Below are positions 24,703-32,632 of a stretch of 64,000 nucleotides of DNA, piece after piece. This DNA comes from Mucilaginibacter sp. MD40. GTDB taxonomy: Bacteria; Bacteroidota; Bacteroidia; Sphingobacteriales; Sphingobacteriaceae. The stretch covers positions 1,828,548 to 1,892,547 of the forward strand of contig NZ_NRSW01000001.1 of assembly GCF_002288635.1 (NCBI RefSeq), given 5' to 3'. A program made the position numbers and the translations under genes. The number at the start of each line of letters is the position of its first letter. Position 1 is the first letter of the stretch. Below the pieces are notes generated by a model. It was given only the letters and a program-made list of their open reading frames with translations. It ran no database searches and was not told where the DNA came from.

Positions 24703-26058
24703 ATGGAATTAAACAACATAAAACGAGTTTACCTGGTAGGGATAGGCGGCATAGGCATGAGTGGCCTGGCACGCTATTTCCATCACCTGGGTTGTGTTGT
24801 TTGCGGGTACGACAAAACACACACGCCACTAACCGAGGCCTTGCATAACGAAGGTATATGCATTGTTTATGAAGATGTGGCCGATAGTATCCCCATGAGT
24901 TTCCAAACGCCTGATGAGGCCACGCTGGTGATCTATACGCCTGCTATTCCTAAAGATTCGGCTATTCTTAATTATTTCCGGAATAACGGATTTGATTTGT
25001 ACAAACGCTCACAGGTACTGGGTATCATCAGCAAAAGCATGTTTACCATAGCAGTGGCCGGTACGCACGGTAAAACCACTACCTCGGGCATGATAGCACA
25101 TATTCTCAAAGATTCGGGCAATGATTGCTCCGCTTTCCTGGGAGGTATATCTTCTAATTACCAAACCAACGTGCTTTACGGAAGCAATAACATTGTAGTG
25201 GTAGAGGCCGATGAGTACGACCGCTCTTTCCTTACGCTGTACCCGGATATCGCTATCATCACCTCAATGGATGCCGACCACCTGGATATTTACGGCGACC
25301 ACTCCAAACTGGAAGAATCATTCCGCCTGTTTGCTTCGCAGATCAAACAGGGCGGTACATTAATATGCCACAAGGGCCTGCCGCTTGATAAAGGTTTTAC
25401 CTATGCCATGAACGAGCAGGCGCAGGCCATGGCTACCAACGTGCGCATTGAGGATGGCAGCTTCTTTTTTGATTTTACTGATGGCAAGGTAAGCATCCCC
25501 AACATCCGTATGGGGATAGCGGGCCTGCATAATATTGAGAACGCTACGGCAGCTATTGAGGCCGCTTTACATGTTGAGGTTGACCCTAACGCTATTCGCG
25601 AGGCGCTGGGCTCATTCAAAGGCATCAAACGCCGATTTGAATATATCATTAAAACGCCCCAAACGGTATTTATTGATGATTACGCCCACCACCCGGAAGA
25701 GTTGCGTGCGGCCATATCGTCTGTAAAAAGGCTCTACCCTGATAAAAAGCTAACGGTGATATTTCAGCCGCATTTGTTTACCCGCACGCGCGATTTTGCC
25801 GATGGCTTCGCGGAGGTATTGGACATGGCTGATGAAACCATCCTGCTGGATATTTACCCGGCAAGGGAGCTGCCCATAGAAGGGGTGAACAGTGAAATGA
25901 TCCTTAGCCGCATGAAAATGTTGAATAAACAAAAATGTGGAAAACAACAATGCATTGATATGGTGCGGATTGAAAAACCTGAGTTACTTTTAACTGTAGG
26001 CGCCGGCGATATTGACGCTATGGTACAGCCACTTAAAAACGCTTTGGAAAATGTTTAA
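24703..26058 (+). CDS. murC: UDP-N-acetylmuramate:L-alanine ligase
   Basis: This 451-aa Mur ligase adds L-Ala to UDP-MurNAc, the first peptide step. It has the N-terminal GIGGIGMSGLA motif (residues 13-23), P-loop GTHGKTTT (120-127), EADEYDRSF and the DDYAHHPEE segment in the C-terminal domain. The length is normal. It follows a terminator and a GATTAGT repeat, so how it is transcribed is not clear. It overlaps ftsQ by 8 bases (ATGTTTAA). Confidence 0.96.
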   Translation: MELNNIKRVYLVGIGGIGMSGLARYFHHLGCVVCGYDKTHTPLTEALHNEGICIVYEDVADSIPMSFQTPDEATLVIYTPAIPKDSAILNYFRNNGFDLYKRSQVLGIISKSMFTIAVAGTHGKTTTSGMIAHILKDSGNDCSAFLGGISSNYQTNVLYGSNNIVVVEADEYDRSFLTLYPDIAIITSMDADHLDIYGDHSKLEESFRLFASQIKQGGTLICHKGLPLDKGFTYAMNEQAQAMATNVRIEDGSFFFDFTDGKVSIPNIRMGIAGLHNIENATAAIEAALHVEVDPNAIREALGSFKGIKRRFEYIIKTPQTVFIDDYAHHPEELRAAISSVKRLYPDKKLTVIFQPHLFTRTRDFADGFAEVLDMADETILLDIYPARELPIEGVNSEMILSRMKMLNKQKCGKQQCIDMVRIEKPELLLTVGAGDIDAMVQPLKNALENV

Positions 26059-26968
26059 GAAACGTATCTGGAAACCGCTGTTAATAGGTTTCGGGTGGCT
26101 TATATGCCTCTCGGGCCTGGTGGTGCTGATGGGTTTTATTGAAAAGAAAAAGGCCGAGCTGGTTTGTAAAAAGGTAAAAGTGTTTATACCCGGCAACCAA
26201 TACTTTATAGATAAGGCCGAGGTGGATAATATTTTGGGTATAAGCAGCCATAACCTGGTGGGTCGCCGCCTGGAGAATATTGATATACACGCGCTCGAGA
26301 ACAAATTAAAGCATAACCCATTTGTGGAGTATGCCCGTGTTTATGAAGAAATGGATGGCACACTGCAGGTAGAGGTGGTACAGCGCCAACCCATGCTGCG
26401 TATCATGAACCGCTTTGACCAGGATTTTTACGTGGACGAGCATGGTATGAAAATGCCGATGTCGCAAAACTTTACCGCGAGGGTGTTGGCCGCTAACGGG
26501 TTTATTGATGAGTTATTTGCCAATAAGGTTGATTCGTTACATACCGCATTGGCCAGGGATATTTATAAGACGGCTGATTTCATCAGGAAGGATTCGTTAT
26601 GGGAGGCGCAGATAGCACAGATCTATGTAAATGCCGACCATGAGATAGAACTGATACCACGGGTGGGCAACCAGCGCATTTTGCTGGGCAACGCTGATTC
26701 GTTACAGGTGAAGTTTAACAATTTAAAGGTATTCTACAAGCAGGCCCTGCCAACCGTTGGCTGGGATGCTTACAAGATCATTAACATAAAATATTTTAAC
26801 CAGGTAGTGGGGGTTAAAAACGAAACGCTGCTGGATTCGCTCAAGCGCCGCAAGGCATTCGAGGCTGATTCTGTTAAACGGGCGGCAATAAAACAGGATA
26901 CGGCGGCAAAGGCAGACAATGCCCCGGTCATTGAGGATACGGATAAAAAGACATCTATTAAAAATTAA
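26051..26968 (+). CDS. ftsQ: Cell division protein FtsQ (POTRA)
   Basis: This is a 305-aa bitopic protein. The start at 26051 (MFKKRIWK) overlaps murC by 8 bases; an earlier in-frame ATG at 26012 would bury the transmembrane helix and overlap murC more. Residues about 9-28 form the single helix. The periplasmic POTRA domain follows (VFIPGNQYFIDKAEVDNILG and onward), then the FtsQ beta domain; the C-terminus is charged and low complexity. FtsQ recruits FtsL and FtsI. Sequence conservation is low, so the call also rests on its place between murC and ftsA. Confidence 0.88.
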   Translation: MFKKRIWKPLLIGFGWLICLSGLVVLMGFIEKKKAELVCKKVKVFIPGNQYFIDKAEVDNILGISSHNLVGRRLENIDIHALENKLKHNPFVEYARVYEEMDGTLQVEVVQRQPMLRIMNRFDQDFYVDEHGMKMPMSQNFTARVLAANGFIDELFANKVDSLHTALARDIYKTADFIRKDSLWEAQIAQIYVNADHEIELIPRVGNQRILLGNADSLQVKFNNLKVFYKQALPTVGWDAYKIINIKYFNQVVGVKNETLLDSLKRRKAFEADSVKRAAIKQDTAAKADNAPVIEDTDKKTSIKN

Positions 26969-26972
26969 AAGT

Positions 26973-28319
26973 ATGGACAAAAGTTCGACACATGAAAAGA
27001 GTTCACCAATTGTAGTAGGCCTGGATATAGGTACCACTAAAATTTGTGTAATTGTTGGCCGCAGGAGTAAGAACGGTAAGATCGAGGTATTAGGGATTGG
27101 CAAAGCGGAGTCGGCAGGCGTAACACGTGGCATGGTATCAAACATTGATAAAACCGTGCAGGGTATTGTACAGGCAGTAGATGTGGCCGGTACACAGTCA
27201 AACGTGGAGATACGTATAGTAAATGTGGGTATTGCCGGCCAGCATATAAAAAGTTTACAGCACAGGGGCCTTATTACCCGCCGCGATCTGTCGCAGGAGA
27301 TAAGCCGTAAGGATATTGATAAGCTGGTAGAGGATATGTATAACCTGGTGATGCCTCCGGGTGAGGAGATCATCCATGTATTACCGCAGGAGTTTACGGT
27401 AGATAACGAGCCGGGCATTAAAGACCCTATCGGTATGGCAGGCGTGCGCCTGGAAGCCAACTTCCATATCATATCCGGCCAGGTAACCGCTATTAAGAAC
27501 ATTGTAAAATGCGTTAACAAGGCGCAATTGGAAAGCCAGGAACTTATACTTGAGCCATTGGCATCATCAGAATCGGTATTGAGCGAGGAAGAGAAAGAAG
27601 CGGGCGTGGTACTGGTAGATATTGGTGGTGGTACAACAGACGTAGCTATATTCCATGAAGGCATTATCCGCCATACCGCTGTTATACCTTTCGGCGGTAA
27701 CAGCATCACTGAGGATATCCGTGAGGGTTGTTCGGTAATGCGTAACATAGCCGAGCAATTGAAGGTGAAGTTTGGATCGGCCCTGGCTGAGGAGAACAAG
27801 GAGAATGAGATCGTATGCGTTCCCGGTCTGCGTGGCCGCGAGCCGAAAGAAATATCGGTTAAGAACCTGGCTTTCGTGATACAGGCCCGTATGGAAGAGA
27901 TCATCGAGCACGTGTACTATGAAATAAAATCATCAGGCTACGAGAAAAAGCTGATAGCTGGTATAGTAGTTACCGGTGGTGGCGCGCAGCTCAAACACCT
28001 GCCGCAGCTTATTGAGTACGTTACCGGGCTGGATTGCCGCGTGGGTTACCCTAACGAGCACCTGGCTAAAAACGAGGTATTGCCTAAAGCCACTTATGAG
28101 GACCTGCAAAGCCCAACCTATGCTACAGGTATTGGATTGTTGATAAAAGGTATCCAGAAAATGGAATACGATGGCATGACGCTGGCACCCGTGGCCTCTG
28201 TTAAAGTAGAGAAAGCCAAGTATACGGATGACCGTAAATTTGGCCTGCTCACCAAAATATTGGAGTCGGGCAAGAAGTTTATTAAGGACGATATAAAGGA
28301 TGAGGATTTCCTGAAGTAA
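26973..28319 (+). CDS. ftsA: Cell division protein FtsA
   Basis: This 448-aa actin-like ATPase tethers FtsZ to the membrane. The start at 26973 puts GLDIGTTKICVIVG at residues about 15-28, the phosphate-1 motif. Other ATPase motifs are VVLVDIGGGTTDVAI and GIVVTGGGAQL. The C-terminus ends in a basic/hydrophobic stretch (KILESGKKFIKDDI) that could be the membrane-targeting helix. It follows ftsQ by 4 bases. A long antisense frame opposite it is a shadow. Confidence 0.95.
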   Translation: MDKSSTHEKSSPIVVGLDIGTTKICVIVGRRSKNGKIEVLGIGKAESAGVTRGMVSNIDKTVQGIVQAVDVAGTQSNVEIRIVNVGIAGQHIKSLQHRGLITRRDLSQEISRKDIDKLVEDMYNLVMPPGEEIIHVLPQEFTVDNEPGIKDPIGMAGVRLEANFHIISGQVTAIKNIVKCVNKAQLESQELILEPLASSESVLSEEEKEAGVVLVDIGGGTTDVAIFHEGIIRHTAVIPFGGNSITEDIREGCSVMRNIAEQLKVKFGSALAEENKENEIVCVPGLRGREPKEISVKNLAFVIQARMEEIIEHVYYEIKSSGYEKKLIAGIVVTGGGAQLKHLPQLIEYVTGLDCRVGYPNEHLAKNEVLPKATYEDLQSPTYATGIGLLIKGIQKMEYDGMTLAPVASVKVEKAKYTDDRKFGLLTKILESGKKFIKDDIKDEDFLK

Positions 28320-28348
28320 AATTTGTGTTACCCTGTTGTTAAGCAAAA

Positions 28349-28404
28349 CCCTCTTTGCCCAGCAGAGAGGGTGGTCGAGCGAAAGCGATGACGGGGTGAG
28401 TTCA
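28349..28404. repeat. REP-like palindromic repeat fragment between ftsA and ftsZ
   Basis: CCCTCT (28349-28354) and AGAGGG (28366-28371) form an imperfect hairpin, followed by a segment reading GGTCGAGCGAAAGCGATGAC. The style is like other palindromic intergenic repeats in this window. Confidence 0.5.
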
Positions 28405-28439
28405 CTTATTGTTTAGGACTTTTTTCAACAACCAGAAAC

Positions 28440-28481
28440 TTTTCCACATTATTGACAATTGTGGAAAAACCTTGTGGAAAA
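28440..28481. promoter_or_regulatory. Three TTTTCCACA (DnaA-box-like) motifs upstream of ftsZ
   Basis: TTTTCCACA reads forward at 28440-28448 and in reverse (TGTGGAAAA) at 28460-28468 and 28473-28481. All three match the relaxed DnaA-box form TTWTNCACA. They lie 67-108 bases before the ftsZ start. Confidence 0.55.
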
Positions 28482-28547
28482 AGGCTTAATATTACGTTAA
28501 TAAAATCTATCTGATCGTCAAAATACATATAGCTGAAAATAAGGATT

Positions 28548-30164
28548 ATGCAGTTTGAGATGTTAAAGGAAAAATCGTCTATCATCAAGGTAATTGGTGT
28601 AGGCGGTGGCGGCGGCAACGCAGTAAACCATATGTACAGGCAGGGAATCACCGGTGTTGATTTCATTATTTGTAACACCGATGCCCAGGCGCTCGAACTG
28701 AGCCCTATTCCTAATAAGGTACAGTTAGGCGCAAGCTTAACTGAAGGTATGGGTGCGGGCTCCATCCCCGAGGTGGGCAAAAACTCGGCTATCGAGAATA
28801 TTGACGATATTAAACAAATGCTGGGCAGCAATACCAAAATGCTGTTCATTACCGCCGGTATGGGTGGCGGTACCGGTACCGGTGCCAGCCCGATCATTGC
28901 CAAGGCGGCACGTGAGCTCGACATCTTAACCGTAGGGATCATCACTACTCCGTTCTCATTTGAAGGCAAGCGCCGTAAAATGCAGGCCGAAGAGGGGATG
29001 GAAGAGCTTAAAAAATATGTAGACTCTTACCTGGTGATCTCGAACGACAGGTTACGCCAGATATTTGGCAACCTTACCATGAGTTCGGCGTTTGCGCAGG
29101 CTGATAATATTTTAACCACAGCTGCCAAAGGCATCGCGGAGATCATCACCCTACCAGGTTATATCAACGTGGACTTTAAAGATGTGCGCACGGTGATGAA
29201 GGACAGCGGCGTATCTATCATGGGTAGCTGCAGTGCCGATGGCGAGAACCGCGCGTTAAAAGCTGTGGAAGGTGCCCTGGCATCTCCATTATTGAAAGAT
29301 AACGAAATTGAGGGCGCTCGTTACATATTACTCAATATCAGCTCAGGCGATAGCGAGGTAACTATGGATGAGGTAAGCATTATAACGGATTACATACAGG
29401 AAGAAGCCGGTTTGGCAGCAGACCTCATCTGGGGTAACTGTAAAGATGAGAACCTTGGCGATAAATTATCGGTAACCATCATCGCTACCGGTTTCCAGAC
29501 CAAGGATGAGCGCGAGAAAGAAAACAACAATAAAAAAGTTGTTTCCATGCTGGTTCCGGAGAACGAGCCGCTGGTAAAACCGGTTAATGAATTTATTACC
29601 CCGGTGAAGAACGATGCCGACCTGGTTTCGCAGCCTTACATGAAAAGTACGGTTAAGGAAGAGCCTAAGCAAACCGGCTTATTTGATCTTTTCGCACGTG
29701 CCGAGGAGCAGGATAAGCAGGATAATGTGGTTAAATACAACCTTACCGAAGAAGCGCCGGCCGCTACGGAGGAGAATGACCCTGCCGAGTTTACCTTTAA
29801 GGTAACCGAAACCGTGATGAACTTTGAGCCGGTAACCGCCCCGGTACAGCAGCCGGAGCCTGAGCCCGAACCGGAGCCGCAGGCTTTAAATGCCGATGAA
29901 GGTAAAACCGACGAATCAATAGAGGAGCAGCTGCGTAAATCGCGCGAGCGTATCATGCGCCTTAAAGACCTGAGCATGAAACTGCGCAACGGCAACATCC
30001 AGGAGCTGGAAAACGTGCCTGCCTACAAGCGTAAAGAAATTGCTTTACAGCAAACACCTGCGTCTGACGAAAGCCAGATATCAAGGTTCTCTTTACTGCC
30101 TGATAGCGAAGGCAAAACCGAGATCAGGAATAACAACTCGTTCCTGCATGATAATGTAGACTAA
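28548..30164 (+). CDS. ftsZ: Cell division protein FtsZ
   Basis: This 538-aa tubulin-like GTPase forms the Z ring. The GTP-binding tubulin signature GGGTGTG is at residues 106-112, and GVGGGGGNAVNHM (17-29) is the first nucleotide loop. Residues beyond about 320 are a long, low-complexity linker with an alternating Glu-Pro run, ending in a conserved Bacteroidota tail (Asn-Asn-Ser-Phe-Leu-His-Asp-Asn) that likely binds FtsA. The ATG at 28548 is chosen; an in-frame ATG four codons later is possible. The 228-base upstream gap suggests its own promoter. A terminator follows. Confidence 0.97.
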   Translation: MQFEMLKEKSSIIKVIGVGGGGGNAVNHMYRQGITGVDFIICNTDAQALELSPIPNKVQLGASLTEGMGAGSIPEVGKNSAIENIDDIKQMLGSNTKMLFITAGMGGGTGTGASPIIAKAARELDILTVGIITTPFSFEGKRRKMQAEEGMEELKKYVDSYLVISNDRLRQIFGNLTMSSAFAQADNILTTAAKGIAEIITLPGYINVDFKDVRTVMKDSGVSIMGSCSADGENRALKAVEGALASPLLKDNEIEGARYILLNISSGDSEVTMDEVSIITDYIQEEAGLAADLIWGNCKDENLGDKLSVTIIATGFQTKDEREKENNNKKVVSMLVPENEPLVKPVNEFITPVKNDADLVSQPYMKSTVKEEPKQTGLFDLFARAEEQDKQDNVVKYNLTEEAPAATEENDPAEFTFKVTETVMNFEPVTAPVQQPEPEPEPEPQALNADEGKTDESIEEQLRKSRERIMRLKDLSMKLRNGNIQELENVPAYKRKEIALQQTPASDESQISRFSLLPDSEGKTEIRNNNSFLHDNVD

Positions 30165-30185
30165 TTGATTAAACCCTATAATATA

Positions 30186-30214
30186 GCCTTCCGATTTTCC
30201 CGGAAGGCTTTTTT
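30186..30214 (+). terminator. Hairpin terminator after ftsZ
   Basis: GCCTTCCG (30186-30193) pairs with CGGAAGGC (30201-30208) across a 7-base loop and is followed by six T residues. It ends the dcw cluster. Confidence 0.88.
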
Positions 30215-30301
30215 GTTAATACCGATGTCTCTTGTTAGGGTTTTAAACAAATAAGCTATAGAAATATTTAACAACAAAGCCGGGGCTTATGCGTTTTGGG
30301 G

Positions 30302-30333
30302 TTGATGCTATACCGCCCACAGGTATATATTTA
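30302..30333 (+). promoter_or_regulatory. Candidate promoter for the oxoamine synthase gene
   Basis: TTG at 30302-30304 and TATATTTA at 30326-30333 (one base off TAnnTTTG) are 21 bases apart, the usual spacing of Bacteroidota -33 and -7 elements. The expected transcript start, near 30340, lies just before the TTG start codon at 30356. Confidence 0.4.
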
Positions 30334-30355
30334 CGAATTTTAGAGAGAAACTATT

Positions 30356-31594
30356 TTGGACTTATTTGACAAAATCAATAGAAATGTAGGTGGCCCTATC
30401 GGGCAGCACCAAAAATGGTCGCATGGCTATTTTTCCTTTCCCAAGCTGGAGGGAGAGATACATCCGCATATGTTGTTTAACGGCAAGCCGCACCTGGTGT
30501 GGAGCCTAAATAATTACCTGGGTTTAGCCAACCACCCGGAGGTACGCGAAGCGGATGCTAAGGCCGCTGCCGATTATGGTATGGCATACCCAATGGGCGC
30601 CAGGATGATGTCTGGCAATACCATTCACCACGAAGAACTGGAAAACGACCTGGCAAAATTTGTAGGTAAAGAGGCTGCTTTTCTGTTGAACTATGGTTAC
30701 CAGGGCATGGTATCCATAATTGACGCGCTGGTTGATCGCAACGATGTGATCGTTTATGACGCCGAATCGCACGCCTGTATTATTGATGGCGTTCGTTTGC
30801 ATATGGGTAAGCGCTTTGTGTATAAGCATAATGATGTAGAAAGTTTTGAGAAGCAACTGCAGCATGCCGAGCGTATCACTATGCAAACCGGTGGCGGTAT
30901 TTTGGTGATCACCGAAGGGGTTTTTGGCATGTCTGGCGCTCAGGGTAAATTAAAAGAGATAGTAGCGCTTAAAGACCGGTATAAATTCCGCATACTGGTT
31001 GATGACGCGCATGGCTTTGGTACCATGGGGGCAACCGGGGCTGGTACGCACGAGGAGCAGGGCTGTGCGGAAGAAATTGATATATACTTTGGCACCTTTG
31101 CCAAATCAATGGCGGGTATCGGCGCGTTTGTAGCTGCCGATAGCCAGATCATCAGCTACCTGCGTTATAATATGCGTTCTCAAACTTTCGCTAAAGCCTT
31201 GCCTATGCCTATGGTAATGGGCCTTAAAAAGCGTTTCGAATTGCTGAGGTCAAAACCCGAGCTGCGCGAGAAACTTTGGGAGGTAGCCACTACCCTGCAA
31301 AAGGGGTTAGTAGCTTATGGCTTTGATATAGGTGTTACCAATAGTATGGTTACGCCTGTATTTTTAAAAGGCGACCTGATGGAAGCCACCAGCCTTACCC
31401 GCGACCTGCGCGAAAATCATGGAATCTTCTGTTCTATTGTGGTATATCCGGTTATTCCTAAGGGCTTAATTATGCTGCGGCTGATACCAACCGCCATGCA
31501 CACGCTTGAGGATGTAGACAGAACGCTTACCGCTTTCGGTGTAGTAGCCGCTAAATTGAAGGATGGCGAGTATAAAATGGCCATAGCTTCCTGA
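30356..31594 (+). CDS. PLP-dependent alpha-oxoamine synthase family protein (serine palmitoyltransferase / cysteate fatty-acyltransferase / KBL type)
   Basis: This 412-aa protein is a fold-type I PLP enzyme of the alpha-oxoamine synthase family, which condenses an amino acid with an acyl thioester and releases CO2. PLP-site features are Asp-Asp-Ala-His-Gly (216-220), His139 (ESHACIID) and the Schiff-base Lys250 (GTFAKSMAG). Bacteroidota use such enzymes for sphingolipid (serine + palmitoyl-CoA) or sulfonolipid (cysteate + acyl) synthesis; the GTFAKSM active-site stretch and MGARMMSGNT segment do not by themselves tell which. The start is TTG at 30356, since an in-frame TAG at 30341 limits the frame and no ATG lies between. 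A terminator follows. Confidence 0.8.
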   Translation: MDLFDKINRNVGGPIGQHQKWSHGYFSFPKLEGEIHPHMLFNGKPHLVWSLNNYLGLANHPEVREADAKAAADYGMAYPMGARMMSGNTIHHEELENDLAKFVGKEAAFLLNYGYQGMVSIIDALVDRNDVIVYDAESHACIIDGVRLHMGKRFVYKHNDVESFEKQLQHAERITMQTGGGILVITEGVFGMSGAQGKLKEIVALKDRYKFRILVDDAHGFGTMGATGAGTHEEQGCAEEIDIYFGTFAKSMAGIGAFVAADSQIISYLRYNMRSQTFAKALPMPMVMGLKKRFELLRSKPELREKLWEVATTLQKGLVAYGFDIGVTNSMVTPVFLKGDLMEATSLTRDLRENHGIFCSIVVYPVIPKGLIMLRLIPTAMHTLEDVDRTLTAFGVVAAKLKDGEYKMAIAS

Positions 31595-31936
31595 GAATTT
31601 TTTAAAAAATATATCAAAAATTCCGCGCGAATAGCGCGGGATTTTTAGTTGACGCCTTTTAGCTATAAAATGCCTTTTTTGTAACTATTAAGGCGTTTAT
31701 TTGATTGATAAACAAAAAAATTAGGTGATGGTAAATAAATTGTTAACAAGTTGTACTGGCGGTAGCTGGCAGCTTAATCCGCAAGTGCTTTTAAAGCATC
31801 AAAATGCCTGAAAATGTGGAAAAAAACTGCCTTTAAGCTACTGTTTTACACTTAAAAAAATTTTTTATTTACCTAAAAGCGATTAGATTAGCTTTAATTA
31901 AAACAATAAACCTCAAAAATTTAAGGAGTAGTCACA
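31595..31936. other. 342-bp gene-free region between the oxoamine synthase and the histone-like gene
   Basis: It begins with the terminator at 31619-31647. The rest is AT-rich with no open frame of note. One TGTGGAAAA motif (DnaA-box-like) lies at 31815-31823. An AAGGAG ribosome-binding sequence sits at 31923-31928 before the small gene. No clear TAnnTTTG promoter was found; TTAGCTTTA near 31889 is the nearest. Confidence 0.6.
31619..31647 (+). terminator. Hairpin terminator after the oxoamine synthase gene
   Basis: CCGCGC (31623-31628) pairs with GCGCGG (31634-31639) with a 5-base loop, extended by AT pairs, and is followed by ATTTTTAG. Confidence 0.8.
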
Positions 31937-32113
31937 ATGAAAAAATTTGAAGAAGTAAAACAACTGGTTGCATCATTAGAGGCAGATGCTGACAAATTTT
32001 ACAACAAAGGTAACAGCGCTGCTGGTACCCGTGTTCGTAAAGGTATGCAGGATCTTAAGAACTTAGCGCAGGCTATCCGTCTTGAGGTACAGGAAACCAA
32101 GAACAAAGAGTAA
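31937..32113 (+). CDS. Hc1-type histone H1-like protein
   Basis: This 58-aa gene is easily missed. It starts MKKFEEVKQLVASLEADADK and continues FYNKGNSAAGTRVRKGMQDL, then KNLAQAIRLEVQETKNKE. This matches the short Hc1/histone H1-like proteins conserved across Bacteroidota: a helical hairpin with a Lys/Arg-rich turn (TRVRKGMQ) that is expected to bind DNA. It is probably nucleoid-associated. A strong ribosome-binding site (AAGGAG, 9 bases before the ATG) and a perfect 16-bp hairpin terminator 38 bases after the stop mark it as a real, separately transcribed and probably abundant gene. Confidence 0.88.
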   Translation: MKKFEEVKQLVASLEADADKFYNKGNSAAGTRVRKGMQDLKNLAQAIRLEVQETKNKE

Positions 32114-32151
32114 TTTTTGCCAACAAAAAGAGGTTAATTTACTTTAAAAAT

Positions 32152-32187
32152 AAAAAATCCGGTAACTGAGAAGTTACCGGATTTTTT
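32152..32187 (+). terminator. Perfect 16-bp hairpin terminator after the histone-like gene
   Basis: AAAAAATCCGGTAACT (32152-32167) pairs with its exact complement (32172-32187) across a GAGA loop and ends in six T residues. The A run makes it potentially bidirectional. Confidence 0.92.
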
Positions 32188-32210
32188 ATTGAGTGTATTA
32201 TTGTGTATAA

Positions 32211-32549
32211 GTCTTCGCCAAGCTCACACTGACACCTCATGTTTAACTATGTCATGGTTAGCCTGTCGAACCACTCATCGCTTGTTTAGGTCTTCGACAA
32301 GCTCAGACTGACTCTGCATGTTTAACTATGTCATGGTGAGCCTGCCGAACCACTCATCGCTTATGTAGGTCTTCGGCAAGCTCAGACTGACACCTCATGT
32401 TTGATTTGTCATGGTGAGCCTATCGAACCACTTGCCGCGAGTCAGGTCTTCGACAAGCTCAGACTGACACGTTGGAAGTTTAATTTGTCATGGTGAGCCT
32501 GCCGAACCACTCATCGCTTATGTAGGTCTTCGACAAGCTCAGACTGACA
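32211..32549. repeat. Tandem array of REP-like ~79-bp units (four full, one partial)
   Basis: Units start with GTCTTCG(A/G/C)CAAGCTCA at 32211, 32290, 32369, 32446 and 32526. Each holds GTCATGGTGAGCCTGTCGAACC and GTCTTCGACAAGCTCAGACTGAC-type halves that are imperfect inverted repeats of one another, so each 62-63-base element (32251-32312, 32330-32392, 32408-32469, 32487-32549) can fold into a hairpin. Linkers between elements differ more than the arms. The surrounding 519-bp stretch from 32114 to 32632 holds no gene. Confidence 0.9.
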
Positions 32550-32632
32550 ACTGATTTAAACTTTATTTCGCAATGACATACTTATTTTATTTTTCAAAGT
32601 CCTCTCCGGAGGAGATGACTTACATGAGGCCT

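Noticed and set aside
26723..27904. Long antisense open frame (393 codons) opposite ftsQ/ftsA
   Set aside because: It is rich in Ser/Arg/Pro and low-complexity stretches typical of a shadow frame, while the plus-strand ftsA is full length with all motifs.
28440..28481. Replication origin
   Set aside because: Three DnaA-like boxes are too few, no AT-rich unwinding region with further boxes is evident, and dnaA or dnaN is not nearby. Regulation of ftsZ is the simpler reading.
32211..32549. CRISPR array
   Set aside because: Spacing near 79 bases looks regular, but the whole unit repeats, including the linkers, there are no unique spacers, the repeats are self-inverted, and no cas genes are nearby.
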